A stretch of 64,000 nucleotides of DNA from Trichoplax sp. H2 (lineage: Eukaryota; Placozoa; Uniplacotomia; Trichoplacea): NCBI GenBank assembly GCA_003344405.1, contig NOWV01000110.1, positions 62,001-126,000 of the forward strand, given 5' to 3'. The translations under genes and the position numbers were made by a program. Positions 11,091 through 24,798 of the stretch are shown here, piece by piece (position 1 is the stretch's first letter; every line of letters starts with the position of its first letter). The notes under the pieces were generated by a model, which worked only from the letters and a program-made list of their open reading frames with translations, was not told the DNA's origin and ran no database searches.

Positions 11091-13602
11091 ATTTGAGATT
11101 TAGTATAACAGTATGCAAGAAGTATGCCGCTTAGATAAAAGACCAAGACTCTCTTCTGAATTGACTAAGACCTTAATAGCTATACAAAGAAAGAATGCAG
11201 TTGATGTATGTCTATATCTAAATTAGACGTCTTCCACTTTATGTCAAGATATTGAAGTTTGCTTTATAATAAACTCAATAGATTAAATAGAGTCGCCGTA
11301 ATCAGCTAACGATCAACAACCATGCGTACAGTAAATTATTCTCTTAATATTAATAGGCATCAAATTGATTACGCTCCTTACGTATGATTGTCTTTCTATC
11401 AACACTTTTTAAACGTTAGTAATCTACGTCATGTAAAGATACAATTGTAAGCTCACTTATTAGCATATCATTGGCATAAAATCAGTCAATCGGTCGCATT
11501 TTATAAATGTAAAATTATTTTGAACATAAATAAAACATGACCATCACAACAGTACTATACCTATTCATGTCGATATTGCATATATCATAGCCAATAAATT
11601 GTACTACAGGTAAATATCATTTAGCTCAGTTCAACTCAAATTACTTTCGGTGCCTTCCACTAATGATCATCCTCATCTTACAAAGATATCAATCATCAAC
11701 ATTCTCTCGGTCAATTTTAAATCAAATTTATATTGGTATCCAACAATCCAATTTATGATTTAATGCAAAGAATTTAATTACCATATGTTACAATTCTCCT
11801 TTGCAACTAGAAAACGGGTCTTAAACATTATCTTCACTAGTACTCGTGTTCCCAACTAACTTAGGGACCTATCGTAGTTGAACTAACTCTCAGCCACACA
11901 AATAAGCTACGAATGAGTAATAGGTTTAAATACTTCACTTTATTTTCGTTAATCTTAGTCGTAAAATGTACTAGAGAAAAACGTAAGAATTTTCTTAGTA
12001 ATAGTAGTCAAATGATCCTGCAAGTGACTAAATGGAACTGAGCAGCTAAACTAGTGCTCGGCTTTTTATAGTCTCGGCCTACGCCGATGGTGCACTTGTG
12101 AATATTTTTGACTTAGCGACTTCCACTGTTCAGTATACATATCCTAGTATATCGGTGAGAATATCTATCTGTTGAGTAGCTTGATACATTCCGTGATAAA
12201 CGTTGGAAGTTAACACGATATAATTTGCTAGAAATATTCCTGTAATTTTCTTCTTTGAAGAATATCTTGAGTTCCAAACCGTAAAGGCACAATGATTTCC
12301 TATTCGAAATCCCGCCGCTGCCACCAATTGTTACACCATATCATCGTTCCATTTTCATGCTCAGCTTCGCCAATGAATTGTATTATAAATTCGGCAGTAA
12401 CAAATATTCATAAATGCTAATAACTTGGAGATGTTGTCAATAAATACTAATGCTAAATAAATAGCGCTTCTTTATAGCCTTCGAATATAGTGTATAGCTT
12501 GCAAATATTCTCGTCTATTGGAATTTTAACTTTTCTAGTAGCGTTTTATATCCAGTTTACGATTTAATTTTCGAAGCTAATGTTGAAATTAATTGATTGA
12601 TCAACTGTAATGTGGCAGACTATATCTTATTCTGTATAAGTTTACTAAATCATAATAAATTTAAACCCACGAAACGTAAGATAAAATTCTGCTTTTATTA
12701 CAATATTTAAAAATATCCATAAAGAATTCATAAAGAGATAAATTAATCATTTAGTAATATTTTATAGTCTAATCGATTCTGGGATAAAACTGTAAGATTA
12801 TCCAGCCTTTGGTATCACTGACTTAACAGCCAAGTCATTCGAAAATTAATTTTGGATGATACAGATAATGAGAACGACTATCGTAGCATGATTTCTTGAT
12901 TGTTAAGTACATTAACCAAAATAATGACAAGGGATTAAAATTACAGCTAGTAGCTTACATCCTAGAGCATTAGATACTGAACTTTAGTGCCATTTAACTG
13001 GCTTCAGTGAAGCATTTTAAATAATCTATTTTTACTCAGGTTTTGCTCGGATTTAAATCGCTGAAACATAAAACACAAGCATTTATCTTATGCTCTGTCG
13101 ATAAATCGTTCGGTATTGAATGAGAAATATTTAGGCAGTAGTTAGGGCAGAGAAATAGGCAAAGCAAGCTGATGGCGATCATATTGCTGAAAGTTTGCGG
13201 CAAGTCCGTGAAGTGTTTGTATGCTTGCTGAAGACATGCGATTGCAGACAGGTTACTTGCATCAACGATTTCTCATGCAACAGATTATTTTAAAACAGTG
13301 CTTAGACCTGAACATCTAAGAATGATATCGTCAATCTAATATGACCACAATCTGAAATATCTACTAGTGAAGATTTTTCGTTCACAGGCAGTCTATGCAC
13401 AATTTATAGTACCGTATACTCTTAAACGTTACTTCAATAGGGAAATTGCAAGCTTAGTTCTATCACCGGTAGAAGCAATCAGAATTCCATATTTATATAG
13501 TGTATAGCTCAGTTACGTAATATTCTTATTAGTTATTTTGTGTTGATATCTTTCTCGAGATCGAGTTCGATCAGCTTTTCATGGCTATTCTGCAATGGAA
13601 AT
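11091..13602. other. Intergenic, no gene seen; LTR-like repeat near 11830-12115
   Basis: This lies upstream of the TPR exon and should hold its promoter and 5' UTR; no specific element is identifiable. Around 12060-12090 the stretch GCTTTTTATAGTCTCG matches the one near 9090. Short open frames here are AT-rich and show no recognisable domain. Confidence 0.4.
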
Positions 13603-13767
13603 TTAGATACCAACATCGTTTGATTCGACTAATTTATATGCCTTGCCGACTGATAGGTAAATCTTAGAGCCTTTCTTATCTGTTAGCCTATCACCGCTAT
13701 TGCAGCCATTTCTGACGAAAGTCTTCCCAGCACTGCTACAAATAACGTACAGTAAGTTAATAAGATG
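13603..13767 (-). CDS. Possible terminal exon of an unrecognised gene
   Basis: Follows an AG at 13769-13768 and stays open for 54 codons to a TAA. It starts with a hydrophobic run (HLINLLYVICSSAG) and continues with NGCNSGDRL and IYLSVGKAYKLVESND. Composition looks coding, with two cysteines and balanced charge. There is no ATG, no linked exon was found and no family is recognised. It may be a gene relic or chance. Confidence 0.2.
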   Translation of the reverse strand, partial: HLINLLYVICSSAGKTFVRNGCNSGDRLTDKKGSKIYLSVGKAYKLVESNDVGI

Positions 13768-15903
13768 CTATTTCTAGCCCTACTCTGAACTAGTGACTCA
13801 AAAAATGGTCTTCCAAGAAACGTTAAAAGTAGTTTCTGATATAAAATTATTGTAGAATATTACAGTCATAAAATTTAATCCAGGTAAACTACGAATATAC
13901 AACTAGCTCTTAAGCTACCGACTAAACACCCTCCTAAAAGCACACGACTATCTTAACGTCTAAATATAATCCATGAAACCAATAACCCACTCAAATCTAG
14001 CGCTGCCATCTTACTTATGATTACTGGTACTAGGAGTTTCAATATGCAATCCATTTTCTTACAATGATCTATCTCTATTCCGCCAGCTCTCAATCCATCA
14101 AATCATCGACAATTGCCTTCTGGCAAGCCCGCATAAATACTGGATAGTAGCGATTACGGATAGCCGATGTACGTGTATATTTCAAATATTTGTAATCGAT
14201 CAAGTTGCCTTCAACTGGTGTTTCTGAAGCCAGCAAAGAAAGCAACTCGTATACTATTATCCTTTGGTTATTCCTGCCGCACCAACTGTTATAGAAGCGA
14301 AATTGACATCAAATTATTCAGTTTACTACTCTCCATTAACAGATACTGCTTTTCGTTTATTCGCTTTAATCGATTACTCTTGATCTCCAACAGAATCTCA
14401 GCAGGAGAAGTTGAAGTAGCTTAACGGCAGATCAACTAGGATACTAGCATCTTGTCATTTCCAATTTTAAGCAATATTATGGTAAAATCAGGAAAAATTT
14501 CCAATCTTTTAGACCGCAGAAATACCAATTTACCACAAGCTACATATTCTTAGCAGTGATATAGTAGCGCATTGTACGCAGTATTTAAATGTGCTTATAA
14601 ATTCTCTCTACCTGTTAAAATTCAATTTAATTTCTATGAATAGTCTCTCTACAAAGCTATAATATTTATTAATTAATTATCATTCGTTAACAAGTGTCGT
14701 AACGGCGGAATAGAGGCCGTTGTGGAAAACAATGTAAAATTCGTTTATGTTATTGGGTTAACAGAATATCTTTCCTATGTATTTTCTTGAATAGGTGTTT
14801 CCCATATTGTTTATTTGTAGTTCATCGTCAATTTTTGCTGTAAGAGAATGGTACGCTAATTCAGAGTATCGAAATGAAAGAAAATAGGCAGTATGTTCAG
14901 GCTATCATTAGCAATTCAAATTTGGTTTCTTAAGGTAAGGGCGTTCACTCTATTTAAAACTACAAAACAATAAGGCTATCCATTATCTCTGATTTCTAGC
15001 AGACGGAAGAAGGAAGTAGCTATCAACGGATGTAAAAATGGCAAACATTTTCAGATGTGTAAGTTTTAGCCCCATAGGGTCATTTCCATAAAACTACTAT
15101 TTCTTAGACCCTAGCTATGGTTGTTTCAGCTAATTATAAATAGCTAAAGTAATTAGATAGTTGCCAGCATCAAATTGGAATCGATTTTTTATTTGATTTA
15201 GCAGGCTATATTACATTACAAGCCTTCAATTAATTCATGATTCAGCAATATTATAGTTATTATAAAGTGCAGAGGATAGTATTAAATGATGTCTGCGCTG
15301 TTATCAAACTGATTTCATGCTGGCGTACTATAATATCTCTACTAATGCCATATGCCATTATATACCATAAATCTATCCTGTCGCTATCGAATTACCAGTA
15401 CCCTGTGGTTACGTGTTTTAATTTATTTTTTGCTTTCAAGTAATGTATTTTCGTATATCACACGCCTAAATATATGGCAATGATCGTTTTTAAGTAAATC
15501 CAGGGTCGATAAGGATAATAATATACGCCACCTCTATAACACTGTAAATGCAATCAGGTGGTTTCCTTCCTAACAATTGCGGGCATCGCCGATGTTCATA
15601 TCCAATTTTACTTCTTTCTCTAACAATTAGTGATAACCTCTTAGTCCTCAGTTCTGTCGACAGAAAATTATACAAGAACTTAATTAACTTGTTAGCATAC
15701 CTAATGAGGCGATTTTAATGTCATAAGGTAATATTTACAAGTAATCCCTATCCATTAATTATAGAGTTAAGGAGTAATTTTATTTGCCTCATTAATAACC
15801 AGCAATGCAAATTTCCTAAGCATCTAAAAATGCATCGACTGGTGATGTCGTGAAAATTTTGATGTTATGAACTACTGTAAAGGTAATTTTATCATTTCTT
15901 TAG
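13768..15903. other. Non-coding stretch, nothing identified
   Basis: Short open frames on both strands (for example plus 14167-14424) have no domain and no convincing splice context. No repeat array and no RNA gene were recognised. Confidence 0.4.
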
Positions 15904-16016
15904 ACGTTTCTGCGATAGATGTAGAGGATCAAAACGGATTAGAAATGATTCCTAGATCTCAGCAAGTGGCCATAGAATTTATATTTGATCAAATAGTCAT
16001 TGATTTCGGGCTGTAG
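15904..16016 (+). CDS. Possible exon of a VWA-like gene relic
   Basis: A good pyrimidine-rich acceptor (CATTTCTTTAG) is followed by 37 open codons ending in TAG, including IPRSQQVAIEFIFDQIVIDF. The composition is coding-like and starts in phase 1. It lies about 370 bases before a VWA-like block (16383-16533), so the two may be remains of one gene. The segment itself lacks the MIDAS motif DxSxS, so on its own it is not identified. Confidence 0.25.
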
Positions 16017-16382
16017 CATCGTCAATTCATTATCTATGGGGAAGCTTGTAAAAAATCAATTTTCAATTAATGAAAATTAGCGCAATAACCATCAACTTAG
16101 TTTCGGTAGGCCATGTCTAGGGCACATTCTTTCTTCACTACCAGAGTTGAACAATAGCTTTCAAGCAACTTCATGAATATTCAAATTTCTTTTCAAATCC
16201 TAAAGTGCTATCGCATAATGATTCGGAAACTTCTATCAATTACTGCAATTAATGATAATATGGCGGCATTAATTAAGACATTGTTGTGAATATAAAGCCT
16301 TTACTTACAATCTTAGCAATGTGCCATCACGCTAGAGATGCTAAGGCTATCGTATATACATCAATTAATTCTATCATTACAG

Positions 16383-16533
16383 TTCGCTAGTAGAATCTGC
16401 TAAATCTGCAATTAACATTCTTCATGATGGAGAAGATCGTTTTTATATCGTTGCTTTTGGTTGCAAAAGTATCCTAGTCAACGATAAGAAATTGGAATGG
16501 ATATCACCTAGTAATTTAAGATTGAACGGATAA
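16383..16533 (+). pseudogene. VWA-domain fragment, isolated last exon
   Basis: After TCATTACAG, 49 codons remain open to a TAA. The segment SLVESAKSAINIL followed by DRFYIVAFG and ISPSNLRL matches the middle of a von Willebrand factor A domain of the ITIH/VWA5 type, where a helix with AK-A precedes a DRFNI--FG strand. No upstream MIDAS strand and no linked exons were found. AATAAA-like signals follow the stop. This is best read as a fragment of a decayed or poorly preserved gene. Confidence 0.35.
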
Positions 16534-17076
16534 TAAATAAATTATTACTTTCTCATTTATATGAGATTATCATTTAAACTGTAGACTAAGTTCTAATTTA
16601 AATCCTTAGCTTTCTTTTATCGGTCATTCCTCATTATTTTAGAGTATTTAATCATGCCAGAGGTCCTTTATTGCGGGCTTGATTAATTCTGAGATGGATG
16701 TGAAGATCTCCTTTTGCGCATATAAATTTTTTCTCTACAATAATGTGCCACTAAAACTATACTGCAGATGAAAAGACTTATATTTCATGTTTAACTTTTA
16801 ATTACGTAGACCTCCTACCCAGCGTAATCAGCATTCAAATAAATCAACAATAATGACTTTTTCATAAGATACTGACAAGATTTTACAGTTTAACCTCTAA
16901 GCGCAATCTATCTCAGAATTGATTTTAGCCATAAATTGAATTCAAACTCTGTTCAGCTATTGGCTCTCACATTTACAAACGTTTCATTCAAGCGATAGAC
17001 CTATGGCCATTAGTAAAATTTGCATACTTTAGCAATTTACTGCCACTAGCCTCACTAATAACGCTTTTCAATTCCA

Positions 17077-20000
17077 ATGAAGATGGTTGCGATGTACCTT
17101 ACTATGTGCCTTTTAGCAAAGGTGGTGCATGGTACTTCCATATCCATTGATAGTAATCAGTTTGATGCAAGCAGTGAGTTTCCCGGTGATAGCGCAGTTT
17201 CTGGTGATAATTCTTATCAAGCTCTACAATCATCTATACTTGCCGGTAAATAATGCTCGTTCTATTCATTTCTAACGAAATAAAGCTAGGCTAGGATAAA
17301 AGGATAACAATTTACTCTAGCCTCGTAGCTACTATAACGCATTTTAAAATTAATACCGCTACTTTATCATGTTCTACAGATAGTTCAGGGGATCTACCTT
17401 ACTCAGTGGAAATATCTTCTCAACAACTACTATCGGAGGACAACAACTACATCACTGTAAGCGATGAAGTGTTTTCTATTGATAGCCAGTCCGACAGTGC
17501 TCCATTCCCCTCACTATCGGATGCTCTAATGGATGATTCTTCTGCTTACTTTCCAATGACTTCCGCTGAGGTTATGTCGGAACCTCTCCAAAGTCAAATT
17601 GGACAATCGCTCGATTTTTCAAATAATTATATTAGTAGCAATGCAACTGCTATGTTAACGTTGGATTCTACGAAAATGTTTATTTCAACAAATTCAAGCG
17701 ACGCTTTACAGCCAACTATTTATGTCAGCGCTAATATCTCTGCATCAATGGTTTCCAGCTATAGCAAATCGCCATCCAGTAATCTATCGGTTGTCTTTGC
17801 ATCTTCAGTTGCTCAGTCCAGTATCGAAGGCAATCCTTCCTCCGAATTGAGCACTACTAAAATTTCGCCGTCATCTGGGTTTCTTAGCCAGCTTAGTGCT
17901 ACTAATATTCCTGTATCAACTGCAATAACAACACCGTCGTCAAGTGTCATCTTAACCAATCTATCGTTGCCTATATCAACTGCAATAACAACACCGTCGT
18001 CAAGTACCAACTTAACCGATCTATCGTTCTCTATTTCTACTTCTAATCAGCCAATATTAAGTCAGGATACCCAAATCAGTACCAGCGTAATGGATCAATC
18101 CAGTCTACTATTGAGCAAGGATATTGCCTCCTCTTCTGATTCTTCGTCTTTCTATTCTCAAGACATGTCTTTATCATCCTCACCTGTAGCCATGTCTAAT
18201 ATGCAGAGTTCAACGAGTTTAGTAGAAATGTCGGTTTCTAGCTCTTCCAAGGTTGATATTCCACGATCATCCTTCGTTTCCAGTAATTTATATCTAAAGA
18301 GTTCTAGCATCAAGAACGATCTATCTATTCTTCCCTCGAAACAGAGTAGTCTCTCGGTCTCAACTTCATCCAGTGTTACCCTAGATTTGTTCTTTTCCAG
18401 TGATTTATCCTTGTCCAATAACTTAATTACAAGCACACAAAATAATACTGGCGACATGATTACGAATTCAATCAGTAATCCAGCAACTACAAACTCACCT
18501 GTGACTACGCCAACTCCAACCGTGAATCCTTGCCTGAATAATCCATGCCAACCTTTTGCTGTCTGCAATGCACTATCAACATTAACGATCGGATACTTTT
18601 GCACCTGCAGAGTGGGCTATTATCAGCAAGATGTAAACGCCCTTTTAACAAATAGCCAAGGGTGCTTAGGTACGTTTATTATATAATTAAACAGCCTATG
18701 TAAAGCAGTTTAATATGCATTTTCTAGCAAGCTTCGTATGTAAAATAATACATACCGCCATTCTACGGTTAAAATTTCTTGTTTTACACCATAGTTAGCC
18801 ATAACAGTAGATAGCTAGTAAGCATTAAATAATTAGGCAAATTGATCTTGTCTTGCATACAAGCAGATACAAAATGATTTTAGAGATTAGGTTAATACAT
18901 TGATAATATGATCACTTAATTAGCTGTAATCCCCCTATTTAGAGGGTAGCTATTTTACTGGTACTCTATCTCTAGACGATGTATTTGAGCCTACATTAAA
19001 TGATCCTAACAATCAAAAAGGACAACGAATAAAGAATGATAGCAAAACACAGGTAATCTAACTAGGTTGCAGCTTGACTAATTTTTGTTTTATATAAGCA
19101 ATTTACATGGACGAGATTTCCATGATTTTGTTTACACTGATGGTTATTTCTAGATCGAAGCCGCGATACGAAACTCCCCAGATGCAGCTACCAATTTTCT
19201 ATATATCATCATCACCGGCCTGAGGTATTAAGATTTTGCTTAAGTCTCTAGCGGCACTTTATTATTTAAGCACTAGGTATGAGAGCGTTGTCAATTAATC
19301 TTTTGCTACTAAGGTGATATTCATTTTAGAAATAAGAATGATAATTTAACAACCATAGTTAACTTCGTCAAACGCTTATCTTGATATACACGTATTAAGT
19401 ATAACCTGAATTATACCATCTTGCTAAGACTACTGCCTAATTTTAGTATTGGTTAAGTGCACGTACAGATTTCACATCAGATATTTATAGTGAAAACTAT
19501 TAATTCATTTACTATTCTTTGTCTAATTCTAGGTCTGGGAGTATTATTGTCGATTTCTATGCTGTTTATGATAATAATGCCACAGTAAATCAAACTGCAA
19601 TTCAAGACACTATCCAACAAAATGTTCAAACGGTGGGCAGCATAGTAGTTCAGGGAGTTAACGTGACGGGTAAGACCATCTGAAAATCTATTTAACCTTT
19701 AGAATACACTTTCAAAACTTTTATGTGTAGATTTGAGTAATCTTGACAAAATAGATGATCTTAGCGTCTCTAGTTACTAAAAGTTCTTTCCGTAATAACT
19801 ATCCTGCTTTTGATGCATTTCAATTTATTGCAGTATAAATGATCATGAATACAAACGAAAGCAAACATTATTCAGTCCAAGTAAAATAGTCACAAATTTT
19901 AGTTCGTTTTCTTGATTTGCATTTGATGACAAAAATACATTCGGAAATTAGAAATTAACGATAGCTTCGTTTTTCTTCAGACTAATTAATACTCTTATTA

Positions 20001-21793
20001 CGGTAGTAGCTATGAAAATAGCTAGAGCATAATGCATCAGCATATAATTTTAATGCTGCTCGATGTTGTTAAGTAATATAACGGCACTTAGTAATATTGG
20101 AAGATCAATCATGGTTTAGTATTCTCTAAAATGAATAGAATACCATATCCTGTCGTACTTAGTCTGCTTGGAACATTATATATTTTATATCAGTAATATA
20201 CGGTGATCTTAAATATTTTCAGCACATAAAAAATATTTCCGTAAATTGTTGTTGTAATCGCCTAGTCTCTTCTCTATTTTACAATATACAATAATTATAG
20301 AAACCAATGAGTGTGCAGTCGATAATGATCCTTGTTCAGGCCAAAAAGAAACCTGCATTGATTTACAAGACGGCTTCAAATGTCAGCGTTGCCCGACAGG
20401 CTTTCAATTTAACACTTCCACCAAAGGCTGTTCAGGTATTAGTGCTACGAAATAAGATAGTCATGCATAGGCTAACTGAATCAATCATAAAGGTCTATAA
20501 GGCCAATAAAGAATTATATTCAGAGAAATAGCTAACTACATCAAGCTACGCGAATTAAGGTGTATGACTTACCAACTTATAATTTAGACATCAATGAATG
20601 TTTGGCAAGTGTAAGTCCATGCAACGCAAATGAAAACTGTATTAATGAAGATGGAAAATACTCGTGTACATTGAAATCTACCATCAATCCTTCTCAAGGT
20701 AGTTACAAACGTACTATAGCTGGTCGTTTATTAAATCAATCAATTGCTTTCAGCCAACAAGATAAGCAATTTTATAGCTGTTGACATACTACGAATTCTC
20801 TGCAAATAGAATAAAAGATGAAATTAAATGTTATTTCTCCTTTAATTGTTATTTTTGACTCATTTTTCAGTGACTTGTACAGCTACTAGCTGCTTAAATG
20901 GCGGCAATTGCAGTGTTGATAGTACTGCTAACGAAATTGTTTGTATGTAAGTATTTTGATGAGTAGCATGAAATCAAGCTTACAATTCCATAAGTGAGTT
21001 CTCAAACATTGCAAAATGGAATGGTTAAGATAGCATTTATGCCTACTATATTGTTTTTTATTGGCTATAGCAATGGTGATTTCATATTAAATTGCGGTTG
21101 AAAGACTTCTACAATAATTCTATATCATTATCCATGATGACTTATAGTAAATCATTCTATTTCAGTTGTACAATCTTTTTTACCGGCAAAAATTGCCAAA
21201 ATTTAAGCAGTAAGGACTTCATTTTACATTTTTCAAAAATTACTAAGAAGCTATCGAATATTCAACACTTTATTCTAATAAAGTGAAATTATTTGCTACT
21301 ATTTAGCCATTACCATCATCCTGATTACATCAGGTGCTGGACTTGGTTCATTTACTGCCATTCTCTTAGTGGCTGTAGCTTATTACCGACGCCAAGGGTA
21401 ACGAAAACTAGTTAATTTACCATTCTTATCGATAGCATTGCAGTGCTATTACTATAATTAAGTCAATATTATATCTATATCGTTAAATTCCCGTAAAATA
21501 AGTTAAGTGCGAGCTAGGATATATTATAGCGATTATAAAGCTTAGTTTTTAAGCTTAGATATATTTATTCCTTAAAATCCACTTTTTCTTATAGTAAATC
21601 ACTAACCAAGAAAAGTATTAATGATGACTACGAAGAAATGATTGACGGTAATAATGATCTAGTCGATAAAGAAAAGGGCTATATCAATAATGACGCAGAG
21701 GAAATTCCTCTTCGACCATATGCTGGCCAAATAGGTGGAGAGTATACAACTATCATTTACGAAGCTAAACATAGGACTTCCATGATTGGATAG
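17077..21793 (+). CDS. Transmembrane mucin-like SEA/EGF protein (11 exons, 810 aa)
   Basis: Exons: 17077-17245, 17380-18669, 18943-19052, 19154-19224, 19533-19669, 20301-20435, 20588-20698, 20871-20946, 21166-21209, 21307-21397, 21595-21793. The total of 2433 nt is open throughout and all junctions are GT..AG. Order: signal peptide (MKMVAMYLTMCLLAKVVHG), a Ser/Thr-rich stalk of about 430 residues in one exon, an EGF-like module (NPCLNNPCQPFAVC... CRVGYY), a SEA domain over three exons with the GSIIV strand, three further EGF-like modules (one starting DINEC, as in calcium-binding EGFs), one transmembrane helix (TAILLVAVAYYRRQ) and a 66-residue tail with RPYAGQIGGE. This layout is that of type I membrane mucins and surface adhesion receptors. 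The SEA domain could self-cleave at G-S. It is a close paralog of the giant gene at 40406-56398. Confidence 0.85.
17380..18669 (+). other. Ser/Thr-rich stalk exon plus first EGF module
   Basis: A 1290-nt phase-1 exon. Most of it encodes low-complexity Ser/Thr-rich sequence suited to dense O-glycosylation, including a short tandem duplication at about 17920-18020 (STAITTPSSS twice). The last 50 or so residues form a Cys-containing module ending GCLG at the exon border, conserved with the same border in the giant paralog. Confidence 0.8.
18943..19669 (+). other. SEA domain encoded by three exons
   Basis: Exons of 110, 71 and 137 nt encode, in order, GSYFTGTLSLDD, a helix IEAAIRNSPDAATNFL and the strand SGSIIVDFYAVYD. 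In cleavable SEA domains the autoproteolysis site is between G and S of a GSxxV strand, which is what is seen here. The intron lies immediately before this strand. Confidence 0.7.
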
Positions 21794-23889
21794 AAATTCT
21801 TAAAATGGTTATAGACAGAAACTGTTAACTGATAGTATTCATTCTTTTACCTGATAAGTTTGCATTTAGCACTTCTTTTAAACACTTTCATAGCTGTACA
21901 GTTTGTAGAAAATATTCCGCCATGAAGATAAACTGTCGCTATGGATATATGAACCAAACCAAAATATCCAATTTATACTTCGTTATCCTTATGATTTTAG
22001 TTAAGATATTTATATAAATCTACGTCTTAAGTTCTGTTGGACATGAGTAGGAAAATAAATAATCTTGATGTGAAGTGAGCTAAAATTATTCCAATATTTC
22101 AAGTATTGTATAGTCCTACAGTATGTAATACCAGTTGAATTTAAACTGTTCTCTAATTTATTAACGTGACATACTTGCCCACTGAAAAATGTACAAACAA
22201 CTAATCAAATCCTACTCTTTACCTATTTTCGATGATTTTTGATAATAAAATTGTATTAAGATGATAAGTTTGGTTAAAGTCATGATATAGTTTAGCGGAA
22301 CATTTTATTACAAAGTGCAGTAATTGATCGTAATGAATTTTTTCTATGCTTAACTTATATAAATACTATTATGAAGCTTTGTAGCTGTTTAATAGTCCGC
22401 CATTAAGGATATTTAAACCTAAGATAAAAGTTTTCATAATTTCTCTATTTCAAGATTGGATATTACAGTGAGTGTATAATAAATTATTTTCCTATTTTTC
22501 CAGTCATCTAATTACCGGATTGATAGCTTGCAACACGATGAGACACTTCTAATGAGAAATTGTTATGACTTTTTTCATACCATAATCTATAAGATCAAGC
22601 CGCAATTGGAAATCACAACTTTTAATTGCGATGCCATCTTAGAAATTAGGAAATTTTTAAATTTGATCTTGCTGATTTTAATAACATTTATTTCGTTTCA
22701 AAGCAGCATAAGTAGATTTACTTTAATCTAGTGGAAAATCTTGATAGTCAATGCTCGCTAAAATTGCTATCATACGAAGGAGCAGTTGTAGTAATCCGTT
22801 CGGTCTACGTAAGGCATATCACAAGTCTAAAGTTGCCTCTAGTTAATTAAATTTATTTCGTCAACCAGTTCATCAATGCTGTCGCTAATAATCATTTAAT
22901 CATTAAAATATGTGTATCGTCGCACTAATACACTAAGTCCGAACCGTAGCGACATGTCATTGTAATGTAACTAGTATTGTGATTGCAGATTATTAGCCAT
23001 GTTTAGTATAATGTATGGTAGATATTTATCCTAAGAGATATTTGGTAGCTATAACTATAGACTGTAGTGGTAGAGACTCTATGCTAGAGTACAGATGACT
23101 ATATACAGTAAGGTGTTGAGTTACTAATAAGGCTATAGGTAAAAATAAAACTGTAAATCATATATTAGGATATGGTTAATTCATTGTACTTTGGCTGGTG
23201 TGAATAATGTCTACGTAAGTACTGCAGTCGTATCCATATTGGATTAATGATGGTCCGCAGTAGAATAGTCATACTAAGAATAATTTAACTATGTGTAATA
23301 TAAGGTAAAAGGTTGCCATGCGGAATGTAGCTGCGAATGCTACGAAAAGTATAAAAGCATGCAACTTTAGATTATTCTGTTAGTTCATTCTAGAAGTCTT
23401 TAGTAGTAGTATTCGGCTAGAGTAGAGCTGTGTGTAGTTAATCTTTGTATAAGATTCAATAAAGCCCTTATTTTTTCTAAAATTTGGAATTTCGTGATTG
23501 GTATATATCACAGTCTTGTCTGATAATTATTACTATAGTAGATAAGTTATAAGTTATAATAATCATAGATTACGAATTATCAACTTGTTACGTTATGAAA
23601 ATGCTTGTCTAGGTCGTGTATAGGAATTTAGAAATTAAAATATCTGTATAGTACGATGCTGCTAAGTTACAAAACGATCCGTTACTTTTACAGCTAGTAT
23701 CTTATAAAAATGAAAGTCTTAAGACTTCTTTGGCATTGCTTCACACGATCATTCAATTACTCTGCTAATGTATGTGCAGTGTAACCTTCAATAAAGTCAA
23801 TTAATTAGTAGGAAAGTGCGAGTTGCATTTTATGAAAGGTATCTCTTGTCAACCTCAAGATCCACCACAAATGCACATTAGCCTAGCAA
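21794..23889. other. Intergenic region after the first mucin gene
   Basis: Holds the 3' UTR of the mucin (an AATAAA lies near 22054) and otherwise no supported gene. The open frame at 22528-22731 has no domain. An LTR-like block is at about 22950-23515. Confidence 0.45.
22950..23515 (+). mobile_element. Possible solo LTR
   Basis: A non-coding block with a TATAAAAG motif at about 23350, then an AATAAAG polyadenylation-like signal at about 23458 and a T-rich tract, ending near GATTGGTATATATCACA. This is the order promoter, R, polyA signal, CA-end expected of an LTR. No flanking target-site duplication was found and the 5' terminus (TG) is not fixed. Confidence 0.3.
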
Positions 23890-24798
23890 ATACTATTCTT
23901 AGCCTATTTTTAATGACTTCATATTAAAGTTTACACCACAACAGTTTGAAAATATGCATGCGGTTAGGCTATAATGTAGCTTAATATTTAGGTTAAACTT
24001 ACGTGTTCGTAAACTTAATAAATTGACCATTTTTATTTTATTTTTAACAATACTAAAGTAGTAAATCCAAAATAACACGATACATATACTTTATCTTCCC
24101 GGATATCTCCCTACAGTACGACTCTAAATACTAATGATCTCCTTATCGTCAGAAAGTTCTATCAACCACTGGTTTCTTTAACCGAGAACTAAAATTTAAA
24201 TGTATTTATTGAAAATTGAGTCAGTTTATAGTTCAATAACAATAACCATTAGTTTCAGTATATAAATAAAAGTATAAAACAGTGGTGTTGTCAATTAACC
24301 CTAAAAATATTACTAGATATCAATTTTAAATTATTATCAATATATTTCTAGATAAAGTATCCTATGAAAATTATATTACAGGTGCTACACAAAAGTTACT
24401 CCGTAGCGATCGGATACAATACTTTTGCTTCTTCGACGATAACAAAATCAGTTATCACGGTAGTAATAGTTGTATTATTTAATTTCTATAGATAATTAGT
24501 AACAATATTTAGCCCAACTGTCTGTAATGATATCAATTTATACAACATAGAAGTACAAAACAGAATCCACATGACCCGCATATAATTATAATTAAGGGCA
24601 AAACTTACACTACATAAATAAGAGAAAAGTTGCAGACACATTTGTCGATTTATTGCATTAAGCAATTCAATTTCTAGAATCGGGTTTTAAGATCCTTCTC
24701 GACAAGTACCGTAGTAATTATAAGTGTTACCCTGTACGTCGTAAAGTACAAGGGAAATTACTGTGCGGATTTACCATCAATTTAAAATTTCTAGGTTA

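Noticed and set aside
14167-15675. Plus and minus frames of 61-85 codons
   Set aside because: No recognisable domain or conserved splice sites; composition does not differ clearly from flanking non-coding DNA.
17813-18604. Minus-strand open frames of 65 and 148 codons under the small mucin stalk
   Set aside because: Antisense to the Ser-rich coding exon and explained by its codon use.
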